47,341 nt of DNA from Shewanella sp. (GCF_013214165.1 NZ_JABSSM010000035.1:1-47341), one strand, 5' to 3'. Shown: positions 1 through 8,810, numbered from the stretch's first letter. Numbers and translations are program-made. Notes: generated by a model not told the origin, from the sequence alone.

Positions 1-228
1 AACCTCTGCGTGGAAGTTTACCACGGCATTAATGCGGATCGCCAAGCTGTACAGACTAATCTCTGTTATTCTGGCGAGAGCAACCAGAAATGGATACTAG
101 ATGGTTTGTTGATAAAGTCTGCGCTGCCGGGGACGACTAGGTGCATGGATAGAAACAGTGAAAACCAGATCAATCTATGGACTTGTAATAGATCAAATAC
201 AAATCAACACTTCACACATGACCTCTAG
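1..228 (+). CDS. C-terminal fragment of a ricin-type beta-trefoil lectin domain protein
   Basis: The reading frame is open from the first base of the window and ends at TAG 228, so only about 75 C-terminal residues are visible. The fragment shows the pattern of ricin B-type carbohydrate-binding repeats: a cysteine followed by an SNQKW (QxW-like) motif near residue 28, then a second unit with CMDRNSENQINLWTC and a final NQHF. Such domains usually sit at the end of secreted enzymes or toxins and bind galactose-type sugars. The enzymatic or other N-terminal part lies outside the window, so the role of the whole protein cannot be told. No terminator is obvious after it. Confidence 0.6.
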   Translation, partial: NLCVEVYHGINADRQAVQTNLCYSGESNQKWILDGLLIKSALPGTTRCMDRNSENQINLWTCNRSNTNQHFTHDL

Positions 229-782
229 CCTCTAAGGTTGAAAGGATAGTGAAACGGACTGTGGTTTGAAAAATATCACCTATAACTGCTAGCCTGTCCT
301 GCTCATTGTCACTGGAATATTCCTCAAGTCAGGGTAACTTGGCTTGGGGCTTTCCTCCAAAGCCTAGATGTTGATTCGACACTCACATGGATAGTTTTAT
401 AAAATCAATGGCATGAGTCGAATAGTCGTCCGAGAAATAGTTGTGTTGACGCTAATTCTGCACTTTGTTCGCGTTATTTAGGTTATATCAAGAGTGGGTT
501 CCGCCGTTGCTAGACCAATAATGAATATCATTAAAAAAGGTTAACGGCTAGAAAATAGCAAGGACTTTCCGGTGATCAAAGGGTTCCGTCATCCGTCATT
601 CCCAGAGCAAACTCGCTAATTCCTCTCGGTTTTTGCGTATAGGCTACATTCCCTGTAAACTTGGGCAATTAGAAGAGGTACTTTTATCTGTGCGAGTGAA
701 ATTCGTACGCAATTAAAATTCTACCATGTTTTTATCCTTTTAAGTTGTTAAAACTTAAACAAAATCTTTAAAGAGTTTACTA
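229..782. other. Gene-free interval upstream of rluB
   Basis: No convincing gene is seen in these 554 bases. There is an imperfect hairpin at 374-423 (arms ATTCGAC..CTCA and TGAGTCGAAT around an AT-rich loop) and a perfect inverted repeat at 740-758 (TTAAGTT, 5-base loop, AACTTAA) just upstream of the rluB ribosome-binding site AAAGAG. The second could be an operator or 5'-leader hairpin for rluB; I know of no regulator with this site. The interval is AT-rich and looks like a long, low-constraint spacer. Confidence 0.35.
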
Positions 783-1649
783 ATGAGTGAAAAATTGCAG
801 AAAGTCTTGGCCCGTGCAGGCCATGGCTCCCGTCGTGAGATGGAGGCATGGATTGCTGCAGGTCGAATTAGTATAGATGGTGAAATAGCCAGTCTCGGTG
901 ATCGCATCGAAGCCGATGTAAAGATCCGTATCGATGGTCGATCCGTTTCGATTAAATCTGAAGAAGATCTGATCTGTCGAGTGATTGCCTATCACAAGCC
1001 TGAGGGCGAAATTTGCAGTCGCAAAGACCCAGAAGGTCGTCCTACTGTGTTCGAGCGTTTGCCAAAGACACGTGATTCACGTTGGGTGGCTGTCGGTCGT
1101 CTCGATATCAATACCTCAGGTCTCTTGCTGTTTACCTCCGATGGTGAGCTAGCAAACCGCTTGATGCATCCATCTAATGAAGTGGAACGTGAGTACGCAG
1201 TACGCACCTTCGGCGAAGTGAATGATGCCTGTATTCAACGTCTGAGAACCGGCGTTACTTTAGAAGATGGCCCGGCGAGTTTCGATAAAGTGAAAGCGGC
1301 TGGCGGTGAAGGCATGAACAAGTGGTGGCATGTGTCGCTCGCTGAAGGCCGTAACCGTGAAGTTCGCCGTTTATGGGAATCTCAAGAAGTACAGGTGAGC
1401 CGTCTTATCCGTATTCGTTACGGCAAGATTGAGTTGCCTAAGTCACTGCCTCGTGGTGGTTGGGTTGAGCTAACCATGGAGCAGGTGAATTACCTGAGAC
1501 AAACGGCTGGCTTAAAGGAAGAGACTCGTACACTTCTAGGTACCGATAAGCACAGTGTCGCTCGCTCGAAGGTGAAGGGCTCTAAGATCCGTCGTGCCGT
1601 GCGTAAGCACAAAGCAGTAGCAAGTAAGCCAGCACGTAAGAGAACCTAG
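783..1649 (+). CDS. rluB: 23S rRNA pseudouridine(2605) synthase RluB
   Basis: A 288-residue RsuA/RluB-family pseudouridine synthase that isomerises a uridine in helix 93 of 23S rRNA. An S4 RNA-binding domain occupies residues 1-60 ([18 protein letters not shown]), followed by the catalytic domain with the family motif [14 protein letters not shown]; Asp108 is the expected catalytic aspartate. The signature EREYAVR and GRNREVRRL loops are present. The C-terminus is a very basic Lys/Arg tail (residues about 260-288), as is common in RluB. The ATG start has AAAGAG upstream. It converges on yciK with a shared terminator. RluB rather than RluE/RluF is chosen from the S4 domain and overall length. 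Confidence 0.9.
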   Translation: MSEKLQKVLARAGHGSRREMEAWIAAGRISIDGEIASLGDRIEADVKIRIDGRSVSIKSEEDLICRVIAYHKPEGEICSRKDPEGRPTVFERLPKTRDSRWVAVGRLDINTSGLLLFTSDGELANRLMHPSNEVEREYAVRTFGEVNDACIQRLRTGVTLEDGPASFDKVKAAGGEGMNKWWHVSLAEGRNREVRRLWESQEVQVSRLIRIRYGKIELPKSLPRGGWVELTMEQVNYLRQTAGLKEETRTLLGTDKHSVARSKVKGSKIRRAVRKHKAVASKPARKRT

Positions 1650-1711
1650 TTAAAAAGATGACTAGATCACTAGGATTTAATGCCTAGGAAGCTATCTAGT
1701 ATGAATTAGAA

Positions 1712-1735
1712 AAGGCTGCATCTGCAGCCTTTTTT
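1712..1735. terminator. Bidirectional rho-independent terminator between rluB and yciK
   Basis: Stem AAGGCTGCA / TGCAGCCTT with a short loop, T-run on the plus strand and A-run on the other side. It lies one base from the yciK stop codon, so it can end both convergent transcripts. Confidence 0.85.
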
Positions 1736-1736
1736 G

Positions 1737-2474
1737 CTACTGTGCGTTCAGCTGCTGGCCGTTAACTTCTGCAGAATCATCACCCATAAGATAAAGATAA
1801 GTCGCCATGATATCTTCCGGCTCTTTGAGTGTGCTTGGGTTTTCAGCCGGGTAAGCATTAGCGCGCATGCCTGTGCGAGTCGCACCAGGGTTTATGCTAT
1901 TGACTCTCAAACTTGAACCTTCATATTCATCGGCGATAGCTTGCATCATGCCTTCGATTGCAAATTTAGAGATGGCGTATTCGCCCCAGAATGCACGGCC
2001 CTGTCGTCCGACGCCGCTAGAGGTAAACACCAGTGATGCCTTAGGCGCCTTCTTCATGATAGGTAACAGTGCCCTGGTCATCATGATTTCGGCGATGACA
2101 TTGACCTGCATGACCTCTTTCACCGAATCCATTGAAATATGTTCAAATGGGCCTAAAACACCCAGCAGGCTCGCGTTATGCAGGGCCCCATCGAGATGAC
2201 CAAATTGCGCTTCGATGGTCTCTGCCATGTCGACATAGTTTTGCTCGGTAGCCCCTTTCAAGTCCAGAGGAATAATCGCAGGTTTTGGATAACCTGCTTG
2301 CACTATCTGGTCATAAACGGCTTCTAATTTATTCACTGTCTTGCCAAGAAGAATAACGGTGGCGCCATGCTTAGCGAAACTGATGGCAGCGGCGCGTCCG
2401 ATCCCGTCGCCAGCGCCTGTAATTAGTATCGTTTTGTTAATAAGTAGATCTTTTGCAGCTTGATATTCCAACAT
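1737..2474 (-). CDS. yciK: YciK-type short-chain dehydrogenase/reductase
   Basis: A 245-residue classical SDR. The N-terminal Rossmann motif TGAGDGIG (residues 19-26) binds NAD(P)H, HNASLLG matches the NNAG-type structural motif, and FTSSGVG..YAISK holds the Ser/Tyr/Lys catalytic triad near residues 150-169. The C-terminal PEDIMATYLYLMGDDSAEVNGQQ is typical of YciK. The substrate of this family is not established. It lies convergent to rluB. The ATG start at 2474 follows a weak ribosome-binding site. Assignment to the YciK family is firm; physiological role is unknown. Confidence 0.85.
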   Translation of the reverse strand: MLEYQAAKDLLINKTILITGAGDGIGRAAAISFAKHGATVILLGKTVNKLEAVYDQIVQAGYPKPAIIPLDLKGATEQNYVDMAETIEAQFGHLDGALHNASLLGVLGPFEHISMDSVKEVMQVNVIAEIMMTRALLPIMKKAPKASLVFTSSGVGRQGRAFWGEYAISKFAIEGMMQAIADEYEGSSLRVNSINPGATRTGMRANAYPAENPSTLKEPEDIMATYLYLMGDDSAEVNGQQLNAQ

Positions 2475-2638
2475 GAGTCAATTTTTCCTGTCGGCGGAAA
2501 AGCCCGCCACCTCTAGAGTCACTGATGTGATGAACACTTGTTTTAAACAAATGATTAATTATAGTGTGCATAATCATGGGTCGTATGTGACAAAAATGTA
2601 GCTAAGTCAATATTTTTACGTTAACTTGAGCTTAGGTA

Positions 2639-2697
2639 AGGACTGGTAAAAGTCCTACTTTGGTCACACGGTATTGCCTATTGTGACCAAATTTTTT
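2639..2697 (+). promoter_or_regulatory. Tandem hairpins, the second terminator-like, in the leader of the VolA-type lipase gene
   Basis: Two perfect hairpins stand immediately upstream of the lipase gene. The first has arms AGGACT/AGTCCT (2639-2656). The second has 9-bp arms TTGGTCACA (2660-2668) and TGTGACCAA (2682-2690) followed at once by ATTTTTT (2691-2697), the layout of an intrinsic terminator. The lipase ribosome-binding site lies only about 30 bases further on. This suggests transcription attenuation or a protein-binding operator; the TCACA/TGTGA halves are CRP-like half-sites in inverted order, which argues against an ordinary CRP site. Confidence 0.5.
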
Positions 2698-2739
2698 GGG
2701 GAAAACAAAAATTATTACAACAAGATTTGGGGAACAAAG

Positions 2740-5199
2740 ATGAAAAGACTCTTTTTGGGTGTTGCGATTGCATCTGCGCTAGGACTCACGGCCTGTAGTG
2801 AAGATAGTGTCGATGAGTTAAAAGATAAGGTTGAGCCTCTGATCCCTGAGTCTCATATGGTATTTGATCCTGCCAATGGCGCTGTCCCATTGCCAAACGA
2901 TCTACTCTTTAGCGGTACGTTAGATGGCACCATCAATATCCCAGGTGAAGCACTCGATGGCTCCAGCGATTATACCGATCCTTCCATGGCTCTTGGCGCA
3001 TTAGATGGTTGGTCGACCACGGCGCCTATTTCAATCAATGTGGACCTTGCCGTCGATCACGATGGCAGCCAATTTGCTCTGGATGAGGCATCGGTATTTC
3101 AGCCCGGTGCGGTGAGAATGTTCGAGGCTACGGTTGGCGGCGCACTATCATCCGATCCCGAATGCCAAGCAAGCCCCTCCGTTTCCGCCTGTAAAATCGG
3201 TGATGAGCTGACTTTTGGTGTCGATTTTGTTTCGAAAGCCTCTGGTAATAGTATTGCCATCGTGCCTCTCAAGCCATTAAAGGCGGGGCAGTCATATATC
3301 TACACCACCACAAACCTTATCCAAGACACAGCAGGTCAATCTGTCGCGCCATCGGCGAGCTATGGTCTACTCAAACTCGATATTGATACTCATCCACTCG
3401 AGACCGCAGACCAACTGATGTTACAAACATTAGTCAACAGTTATGAGAAAGGACTCGCGGCTGCACACGGAGTGGATCCTGAGACGATTAGCTACTCGGG
3501 TCTGTTTACCACTCAGTCGGTCCCTGATGTGTATGAGACACTGAAACTCTTGATGGCTCAACCAGGCTCGCCCTATGCGCCTAGCTTCTCTGTTCCGCCG
3601 ACGCCACTAGGTTATACAGTCGCCACGGCAGCCGGTATTCCTGCCGCAGCGGGTGACATATTCAAAATGGCTGATATGGCCAATGTATTTGCTGCTGAAT
3701 TAACCTTGCCGGTGTTCGGTGATTGTTCTTCTGCGGCCTGTTCTACGATAAATGGTAGCTGGAAAGCATTAGGTGACAGCCCGGTTTCTGTGTTACTTGC
3801 ACTTCAAGCCGGCACCATGAGTCAGGAAAATTATGGTATGCAAGCTGCCGCGCACGGTATTGATCCTGCTACAGGCATCGCTAATCCTGCGCTGTTAGCT
3901 GGAAAAGTCTGGCTACTCGACGATGGCACCGCGGCCGATAAGGCCAAACATCTGACCAAGTTTAATCCTATTCCGGCCATTAAAGGCTATGAGAAGGTGC
4001 CGGTATTTATCACCATACCCGACGCGGCTAAGCTAGCGGCCTTTCAAGGTCCTTCCTTCGTGGCGCCTACAGCCGGCTGGCCGACGAATATCGCGCTTCA
4101 TGGTCTGGGCGGCGGTAAAGAGACTGCGATGACGTTTGCAGGCACTTACGCGGCTATGGGGATTGCAACGATTGCAATCGATCATCCATTACATGGCGCA
4201 CGTTCATTTGATGCCAATGGTGATGGTGTCTACGAAGTGTCGGCATCAGCACCTGAGTTCGGTGTGGCCATAGGCAAACCTGAAGCCTTTGTGAATGGTG
4301 ATCCCTTGGTGTTCATCAATATTGCCAGCACCTTATCTGTGCGTGATAACTTCCGTCAGAGTGTTGTCGATCATCTTGGCGTTCGACTGGCACTGACTGG
4401 CTTATCCATGCAGCTGGCTCAGATGGACCTGCCTCAGGTATTTGATATTGGTAAGATAAGCTCACAAGGGCTGAGTCTGGGCGCTATCGTTAATACCAAC
4501 TTCTCTGCCTATGCCAGCACAGGCTTAGTCAACCCAGAGACAGGTACGGCACTGCCAAACGTTTATGCACTCAATGCATCTTCACTGGTTGCGCCGTCGG
4601 GCGGTCTTGCCGGGACATTTATTGGCTCTGCGACGTTTGCGCCTATGCTTGAAGAGAACATATTGGCAACAGATGCCTTCCAAGCTTTGGTTGATGAAGC
4701 CAATACTGCAGGCTATGAACCGGGAACCGATGAATATGCGGCCTTGGTTGCAGCAGTATACGCTGAGTTTATACCTGCATTTGCCTTTGCGGTTCAGACC
4801 GCAGTGGACAGCGCCGATCCGATAAACCACGCTGCTATGCTTAAAGCAACGGCTCTTCCGGTACACGTGATTGAGATTGTCGGTGACGGTACCGATGAGA
4901 ACAAGCCTGATCAGGTATTGCCAAATCGTGTCGAAGGTTTCCCTACTGCCGGGACTGAGCCACTTATCGCCGCCTTGGGTCTAGAGTGTATCGAGACCAC
5001 AACGGCAAGTTCTGGGGCGGTGCGCTTTGTTGAAGGGCATCATAGTTCACTTACCGATACGTCCGGTGGCGCTGCTACGGCAGAGATGCAGCAAGAAGTT
5101 GCTGGTTTTGCGCTTACCGCAGGTAAAGGCTCTGCGACGATTGTGATTGATAATGATCTTAAACATGTGGTTCAACCCTGTATGGTTCCCGCTGGATAA
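2740..5199 (+). CDS. VolA/Pla-1-type surface lipase (lysophospholipase) lipoprotein
   Basis: A lipoprotein of 819 residues related to the Pla-1/cef extracellular lipases and Vibrio VolA, which cleave exogenous phospholipid so that fatty acids can be imported. The signal peptide ends in a lipobox LTAC with Cys19 as the lipidated residue, followed by acidic residues. The alpha/beta-hydrolase part contains IALHGLGGGKE (oxyanion region) around residue 450, the nucleophile elbow GLSLG with Ser579, and a late His in EGHHSSL near residue 770. I chose ATG 2740, preceded by GGGGAA, over an in-frame TTG at 2674: the longer form would place 22 residues before the signal peptide and overlap the leader hairpin. 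A terminator follows. Single-gene unit. Confidence 0.85.
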   Translation: MKRLFLGVAIASALGLTACSEDSVDELKDKVEPLIPESHMVFDPANGAVPLPNDLLFSGTLDGTINIPGEALDGSSDYTDPSMALGALDGWSTTAPISINVDLAVDHDGSQFALDEASVFQPGAVRMFEATVGGALSSDPECQASPSVSACKIGDELTFGVDFVSKASGNSIAIVPLKPLKAGQSYIYTTTNLIQDTAGQSVAPSASYGLLKLDIDTHPLETADQLMLQTLVNSYEKGLAAAHGVDPETISYSGLFTTQSVPDVYETLKLLMAQPGSPYAPSFSVPPTPLGYTVATAAGIPAAAGDIFKMADMANVFAAELTLPVFGDCSSAACSTINGSWKALGDSPVSVLLALQAGTMSQENYGMQAAAHGIDPATGIANPALLAGKVWLLDDGTAADKAKHLTKFNPIPAIKGYEKVPVFITIPDAAKLAAFQGPSFVAPTAGWPTNIALHGLGGGKETAMTFAGTYAAMGIATIAIDHPLHGARSFDANGDGVYEVSASAPEFGVAIGKPEAFVNGDPLVFINIASTLSVRDNFRQSVVDHLGVRLALTGLSMQLAQMDLPQVFDIGKISSQGLSLGAIVNTNFSAYASTGLVNPETGTALPNVYALNASSLVAPSGGLAGTFIGSATFAPMLEENILATDAFQALVDEANTAGYEPGTDEYAALVAAVYAEFIPAFAFAVQTAVDSADPINHAAMLKATALPVHVIEIVGDGTDENKPDQVLPNRVEGFPTAGTEPLIAALGLECIETTTASSGAVRFVEGHHSSLTDTSGGAATAEMQQEVAGFALTAGKGSATIVIDNDLKHVVQPCMVPAG

Positions 5200-5223
5200 T
5201 ACTTGTTAAGGCTAAATCTTTTA

Positions 5224-5247
5224 AACCCAGCATTTGCTGGGTTTTTT
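5224..5247 (+). terminator. Rho-independent terminator after the lipase gene
   Basis: Perfect stem AACCCAGC / GCTGGGTT with a four-base loop, then a T-run. Confidence 0.85.
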
Positions 5248-5345
5248 ATTGGCTGATTTACCTATTAGCACATTTGTTATTGCACCAATGACTGATAGAA
5301 TAAACTCAATGTTGCATTAAAGATAAAATTAAGTCGGAGCACACC

Positions 5346-6377
5346 TTGGAATTTTTGTACGAATATGGATTGTTTTTTGCCAAAGCGATCACAGTAGTGA
5401 TATCGATAATTGCTGTCATTCTTGTGGTGCTAGCTTCTGCGATTAAGCAGAAAGGGGACAAGGGAGAGTTATTACTGATAAACCTGTCTGAAAACCTCAA
5501 AAATCTTAAGCATGATCTTAAAGAGGAGTTGCTGACTAAGAAGCAGTTCAAAGCTTATGAGAAACAGCTGAAAGCCGATGAGAAGGCCAAGGACAAAGCC
5601 GAGAAAGAGCAAGATGAAGCGACATTAGACCCTAGAGTGTTTGTGGTTGACTTCAAGGGCAGCATAGATGCCAGTGAAGTGGCTTCTCTACGCGAAGAGA
5701 TCAGTGCCATCTTAGCTATCGCTGAAACGGGCGATGAAGTGATCGTCAATGTTGAGAGCGGCGGCGGCATGGTTCATGGCTATGGCTTAGCATCGAGTCA
5801 GCTGGACCGTCTGCGTCAGGCAGATATTCATTTGACTATTTGTGTCGATAAGGTGGCGGCCAGTGGCGGTTACATGATGGCGTGTGTGGCGAATAAGATA
5901 TATGCGGCTCCATTTGCCATCGTCGGCTCGATTGGCGTGGTAGCGCAGATCCCAAACTTCAATAAACTGCTTAAGAAGCATGATATTGATTATGAGCAGC
6001 ATACCGCTGGAGATTTTAAGCGTACCTTAACTCTGTTTGGTGAAAATACCGACGAGGGTAGGGCAAAGTTTCAGACTGAGCTCGAAGAAACACATGTACT
6101 ATTTAAACAATTTATCGCTAAATATCGTCCTGAATTAGACCTTGAAAAAGTCGCTACGGGTGAACATTGGTATGGTCAACAGGCGATAGAATTAGGTCTT
6201 GTCGATGCCATATCGACCAGTGATGATGTGGTGATGAAGCTAGCGAAAGAGAGAACCGTGATCAAGGTGCGCTATCAGTTGAAGAAAAAGTTTGCCGATA
6301 AGATTGCCCACGCGGCGTCACTTTCTTTTACCGCTGTGTGCAATAAACTTGCCGAGAAAAACCAGCGTCTAAGCTAG
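5346..6377 (+). CDS. sohB: Inner-membrane serine protease SohB (S49 family)
   Basis: A 343-residue SppA/SohB-type S49 peptidase. It has an N-terminal membrane segment (residues about 10-35), a charged coiled-coil-like linker rich in Lys/Glu (50-95), then the protease domain. The Ser/Lys dyad is visible as Ser173 in DKVAASGGYM and Lys225 in GDFKRT, at positions close to those in Escherichia coli SohB (349 aa). It probably degrades membrane or periplasmic protein fragments. The start codon is TTG at 5346 with GGAG six bases upstream; no in-frame ATG would keep the membrane segment. It is followed by its own terminator. Confidence 0.9.
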   Translation: MEFLYEYGLFFAKAITVVISIIAVILVVLASAIKQKGDKGELLLINLSENLKNLKHDLKEELLTKKQFKAYEKQLKADEKAKDKAEKEQDEATLDPRVFVVDFKGSIDASEVASLREEISAILAIAETGDEVIVNVESGGGMVHGYGLASSQLDRLRQADIHLTICVDKVAASGGYMMACVANKIYAAPFAIVGSIGVVAQIPNFNKLLKKHDIDYEQHTAGDFKRTLTLFGENTDEGRAKFQTELEETHVLFKQFIAKYRPELDLEKVATGEHWYGQQAIELGLVDAISTSDDVVMKLAKERTVIKVRYQLKKKFADKIAHAASLSFTAVCNKLAEKNQRLS

Positions 6378-6401
6378 TGATTCGTTTGAGGTGAGACACC
6401 C

Positions 6402-6429
6402 AAAAAAGCCTGCATCTGCAGGCTTTTTT
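6402..6429 (+). terminator. Rho-independent terminator after sohB
   Basis: GCCTGCA/TGCAGGC stem flanked by an A-run and a T-run, so it could work in both directions. Confidence 0.85.
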
Positions 6430-6525
6430 GTGTCTATATCGATATGAGTCACTATCGACAATTAGAAAAGTTAAATCGAAGAGATAACTATCTTGTAAAT
6501 CACCAGAAGTGTTTACATATTAGGC

Positions 6526-6577
6526 GAGCCGCAGGCTATAAATTACCATGAAGGGTCGACCTCAAACACACTAGCCA
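6526..6577. repeat. Degenerate direct repeat, copy A
   Basis: This 52-base segment (gAGCCGcaGGC...AtgAAGg...CGACCT) resembles the one at 6634-6687: shared blocks include AGCCG, ATGAAG and CGACC(T)TCAAA. The 334-base spacer 6378-6711 between sohB and the DksA-like gene otherwise holds only the sohB terminator; I see no gene in it. The pair may be remnants of a dispersed repeat or of a duplication. Confidence 0.5.
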
Positions 6578-6633
6578 TTACCCTCTTAGCCAGAAGCTAA
6601 ACCAAGAAATGTGATCCGCCATCATTCGAAGAC

Positions 6634-6687
6634 AAGCCGAACAGGCGATAGATAACAATGAAGATACGACCTTCAAATACTCTGCCA
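6634..6687. repeat. Degenerate direct repeat, copy B
   Basis: Second copy of the 6526-6577 element, offset by about 108 bases, with several substitutions and small indels. The copy ends about 25 bases from the DksA-like gene's stop codon. Confidence 0.5.
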
Positions 6688-6711
6688 AAGATCCAGTATG
6701 ATTTACACAGC

Positions 6712-7068
6712 TTAATGCGTGAGTCTTAACTCTTGTCTGTGCTCATGTTCATGATTCTGGGCGCATTGGGTGCATCTCTGTTCGACGGGGTTGATGGCTA
6801 ATCGTTCCGCTTCTATCTCATTCTCACAATCGGAGCAAAGGCCATATAGACCAATATCCAGCTGACATATAGCAGCATCGACTTGGGTTAATTGGCTAAA
6901 CAGTGGGTGTTTACATAAGTCTGCCTGGGTTAGCTGGGCTATCAGTTCGCAAAGCGAACTCGATTGAGTGTCTAAGCTGATGTTTTTACTCTGAGCAAGT
7001 TTACCTATCTCTATCCTTAGATTTGATTCTAGCTGTGACAATTCTTGTCTGATATGGGATCTACTCAC
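6712..7068 (-). CDS. DksA/TraR-family C4 zinc-finger protein
   Basis: A 118-residue protein with a helical N-terminal part (residues 1-70) and a C-terminal four-cysteine zinc finger: Cys78-Ser-Asp-Cys81 and Cys99-Thr-Gln-Cys102, spaced as in DksA/TraR proteins. DksA-family proteins enter the RNA polymerase secondary channel and modulate initiation together with ppGpp. This one lacks the classic DksA coiled-coil length and the coiled-coil tip DxxDxA pattern is not clear, so a DksA-like transcription role is uncertain. The start is GTG at 7068. The C-terminus is His-rich (NHEHEHRQE). No partner gene is adjacent in the same direction apart from dusC upstream, about 200 bases away. Confidence 0.8.
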   Translation of the reverse strand: MSRSHIRQELSQLESNLRIEIGKLAQSKNISLDTQSSSLCELIAQLTQADLCKHPLFSQLTQVDAAICQLDIGLYGLCSDCENEIEAERLAINPVEQRCTQCAQNHEHEHRQELRLTH

Positions 7069-7264
7069 GAGTATATGCCTGATAAATTATTTCGATTTTT
7101 AAGTCTAAACTGATGAGGCATTTTGACTATGACTGAGATCAACTCTAGGTCATGTTTAGTGCTTACATCAATAAGATATAAGCTAGAGGTGGGAAGTCTT
7201 GTCTAGGGTTCATTAGGGGGGTGATCAGGTGGGAGACTCTCGCTGATTTGAACCTAGTGTAGAC

Positions 7265-8197
7265 TTACGCGAGTGCTCTGAGTAAAGAGAGAATCTCCGG
7301 CGTTTTTTTCAATACTCTCACTTGGGTAAACAGTTCATCGGCTTCATTGTATTGTTTTGCGATGAATTTAAGCCACTGTTTTATACGGGCGGGATAATAT
7401 TTCTCTTTCTCGCTGACGATTTCGTAGTCCGAGTATTGCAAGAGTAACTGCAATACTTGAGGCCAGGGCATTTTAGCTTGGGAGCCTTTGATCACATGAG
7501 CCAAATTAGGCACGGCCAATGCGCCTCGTCCTATCATGACATCATCACACTGACTGACTTGTTGGCACTTGAGATAATCTTCACGGCTCCACACCTCACC
7601 GTTGGCTATCACAGGTATTGAGATAGCCTGCTTTATTTGCTGAATATATTCCCAGTGAGCGGGAGGCTTGTAGCCTTCTTCCTTAGTTCTGGCGTGCACG
7701 GTCAGTTCTGTGGCACCTGCGGCTTCAATCGCTTGAGCTATTTCGACGCAGCGACTCTTATCATCCCAACCTAGGCGGATTTTTGCGGTTGCGGGAAGTT
7801 GGGCCGGGATGGCATCGCGGACAGCTTTGACTACGCGGTAGATGGTTTCAGGCTCTTTTAGCAGCGCCGCTCCGCCATTGCTGCGATTGACCGTGGGAGC
7901 CGGACAGCCAAAATTAAGGTCGACACCCAGGGAGCCAAGTTCAATGGCGCGTAGGGCATTCTCCGCCATCCACTGCGGGTGTTGACCGAGCAGCTGTAAT
8001 CTCACTGGAGTGCCAGATTTAGTCTTGCTCTGGTTAGCTAATTCTGCGCATAGGCGATAGAAGACTTTTTCCGGCAGGAGTTGATCCACCACGCGAATAA
8101 ACTCACTGATCACCAGATCGTACCCACCAACACCCGTTAGCAGTGCTCTCATAGACGCATCGGCGACGCCTTCCATTGGGGCGAGTATTACACGCAT
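7265..8197 (-). CDS. dusC: tRNA-dihydrouridine(16) synthase DusC
   Basis: A 310-residue FMN-dependent Dus enzyme that reduces uridine in the tRNA D-loop using NADPH. The N-terminal TIM barrel begins RVILAPMEGVAD, and the active-site motif DLNFGCPAPTVNRSNGGAALL contains the catalytic Cys98. HARTKEEGY and VIANGEVWS are flavin-site motifs. The C-terminal helical domain (about 245-310) with RIKQWLKF is characteristic of the DusC branch rather than DusA or DusB, which supports U16 as target. ATG start at 8197. It is divergent from the RiPP precursor gene. Confidence 0.9.
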   Translation of the reverse strand: MRVILAPMEGVADASMRALLTGVGGYDLVISEFIRVVDQLLPEKVFYRLCAELANQSKTKSGTPVRLQLLGQHPQWMAENALRAIELGSLGVDLNFGCPAPTVNRSNGGAALLKEPETIYRVVKAVRDAIPAQLPATAKIRLGWDDKSRCVEIAQAIEAAGATELTVHARTKEEGYKPPAHWEYIQQIKQAISIPVIANGEVWSREDYLKCQQVSQCDDVMIGRGALAVPNLAHVIKGSQAKMPWPQVLQLLLQYSDYEIVSEKEKYYPARIKQWLKFIAKQYNEADELFTQVRVLKKTPEILSLLRALA

Positions 8198-8572
8198 CTT
8201 GTCGCTCTTGTCAGATTCATTCTTATCAGCTTCATACTTGTTAAGTTACAGGATCAGTCTATTTATCGGCTAGCATGGCTAAGGAGCGTCAAAACGTCAG
8301 CCCTATAGCTAGCGCGGCCAGCATTTTAGCTTATGATGAGGTGGGATTCAAAACTTGTTTCTGTTGTTTAACTTCAATAGTCTTATCTATTGAATTTGTT
8401 ACATTATTTATTACGGTTAGGCTTGCGGTTTACTAAAACATGCGTCATAAATGTGATCTTATTAAAGTTTTTGAAATAAGTTTGAGCTAGATCGGGTCTA
8501 CTTATGCAAGCCAGCTGACATGTAGTTTAGTTGGTAACCTAAACTACTTTACTGATTTTTAAGGAATACATT
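8198..8572. other. Divergent spacer between dusC and hvfA
   Basis: A 375-base AT-rich spacer with no gene visible. It must hold both promoters. Its clearest element is the palindrome at 8522-8547 close to hvfA. A TTGAAA hexamer near 8470 could be a -35 element, but no -10 at a normal spacing is convincing. Confidence 0.4.
8522..8547 (+). promoter_or_regulatory. Perfect palindrome upstream of hvfA
   Basis: GTAGTTTAG (8522-8530) and CTAAACTAC (8539-8547) form a perfect 9-bp inverted repeat with an 8-base spacer. It ends 25 bases before the hvfA start codon and just upstream of the AAGGA ribosome-binding site. It may be an operator for a metal or stress regulator, or a stabilising 5'-end hairpin for a highly expressed small mRNA. 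No T-run follows directly. Confidence 0.5.
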
Positions 8573-8770
8573 ATGAACTTAGTTAAAAAAACTGCTGTTG
8601 CAGCTGCCCTTGGTACTATTGTTATGGGGTCAGCATTTGCCGGTGAGGCTCAGGCTAACCCATTTGGTTTTAGCCAGATGGAAGCGGGTTACCAGCTTGT
8701 CGATGGCGAAGGCAAGTGTGGCGGCGACATGAAGAAAGGCAAAGAAGGTAAGTGTGGCGGCAACATGTAA
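8573..8770 (+). CDS. hvfA: HvfA-type secreted RiPP metallophore precursor with two EGKCG motifs
   Basis: A 65-residue peptide. Residues 1-23 are a Sec signal peptide (KK, hydrophobic core, AFA cleavage site). Residues 24-43 form a short spacer. The core holds two EGKCG motifs (46-50 and 58-62) inside a near-repeat EGKCGGDM/EGKCGGNM; the only two cysteines are Cys49 and Cys61. In characterised HvfA peptides (Haemophilus influenzae) the EGKCG cysteines are converted to oxazolone/thioamide pairs that bind copper(I). That modification is inferred here from the motif and from the adjacent DUF692 and DUF2063 genes. Good ribosome-binding site AAGGA. This member is short, with two motifs. A related alternative is a bufferin-like copper buffer peptide. 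Confidence 0.87.
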   Translation: MNLVKKTAVAAALGTIVMGSAFAGEAQANPFGFSQMEAGYQLVDGEGKCGGDMKKGKEGKCGGNM

Positions 8771-8810
8771 TATTATCTGTTGAGGCTTAGCCTTTACGAT
8801 AGTGAATAGA

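Noticed and set aside
1867..2199. 110-codon plus-strand ORF inside yciK
   Set aside because: Antisense shadow of a well supported SDR gene; no ribosome-binding site or family.
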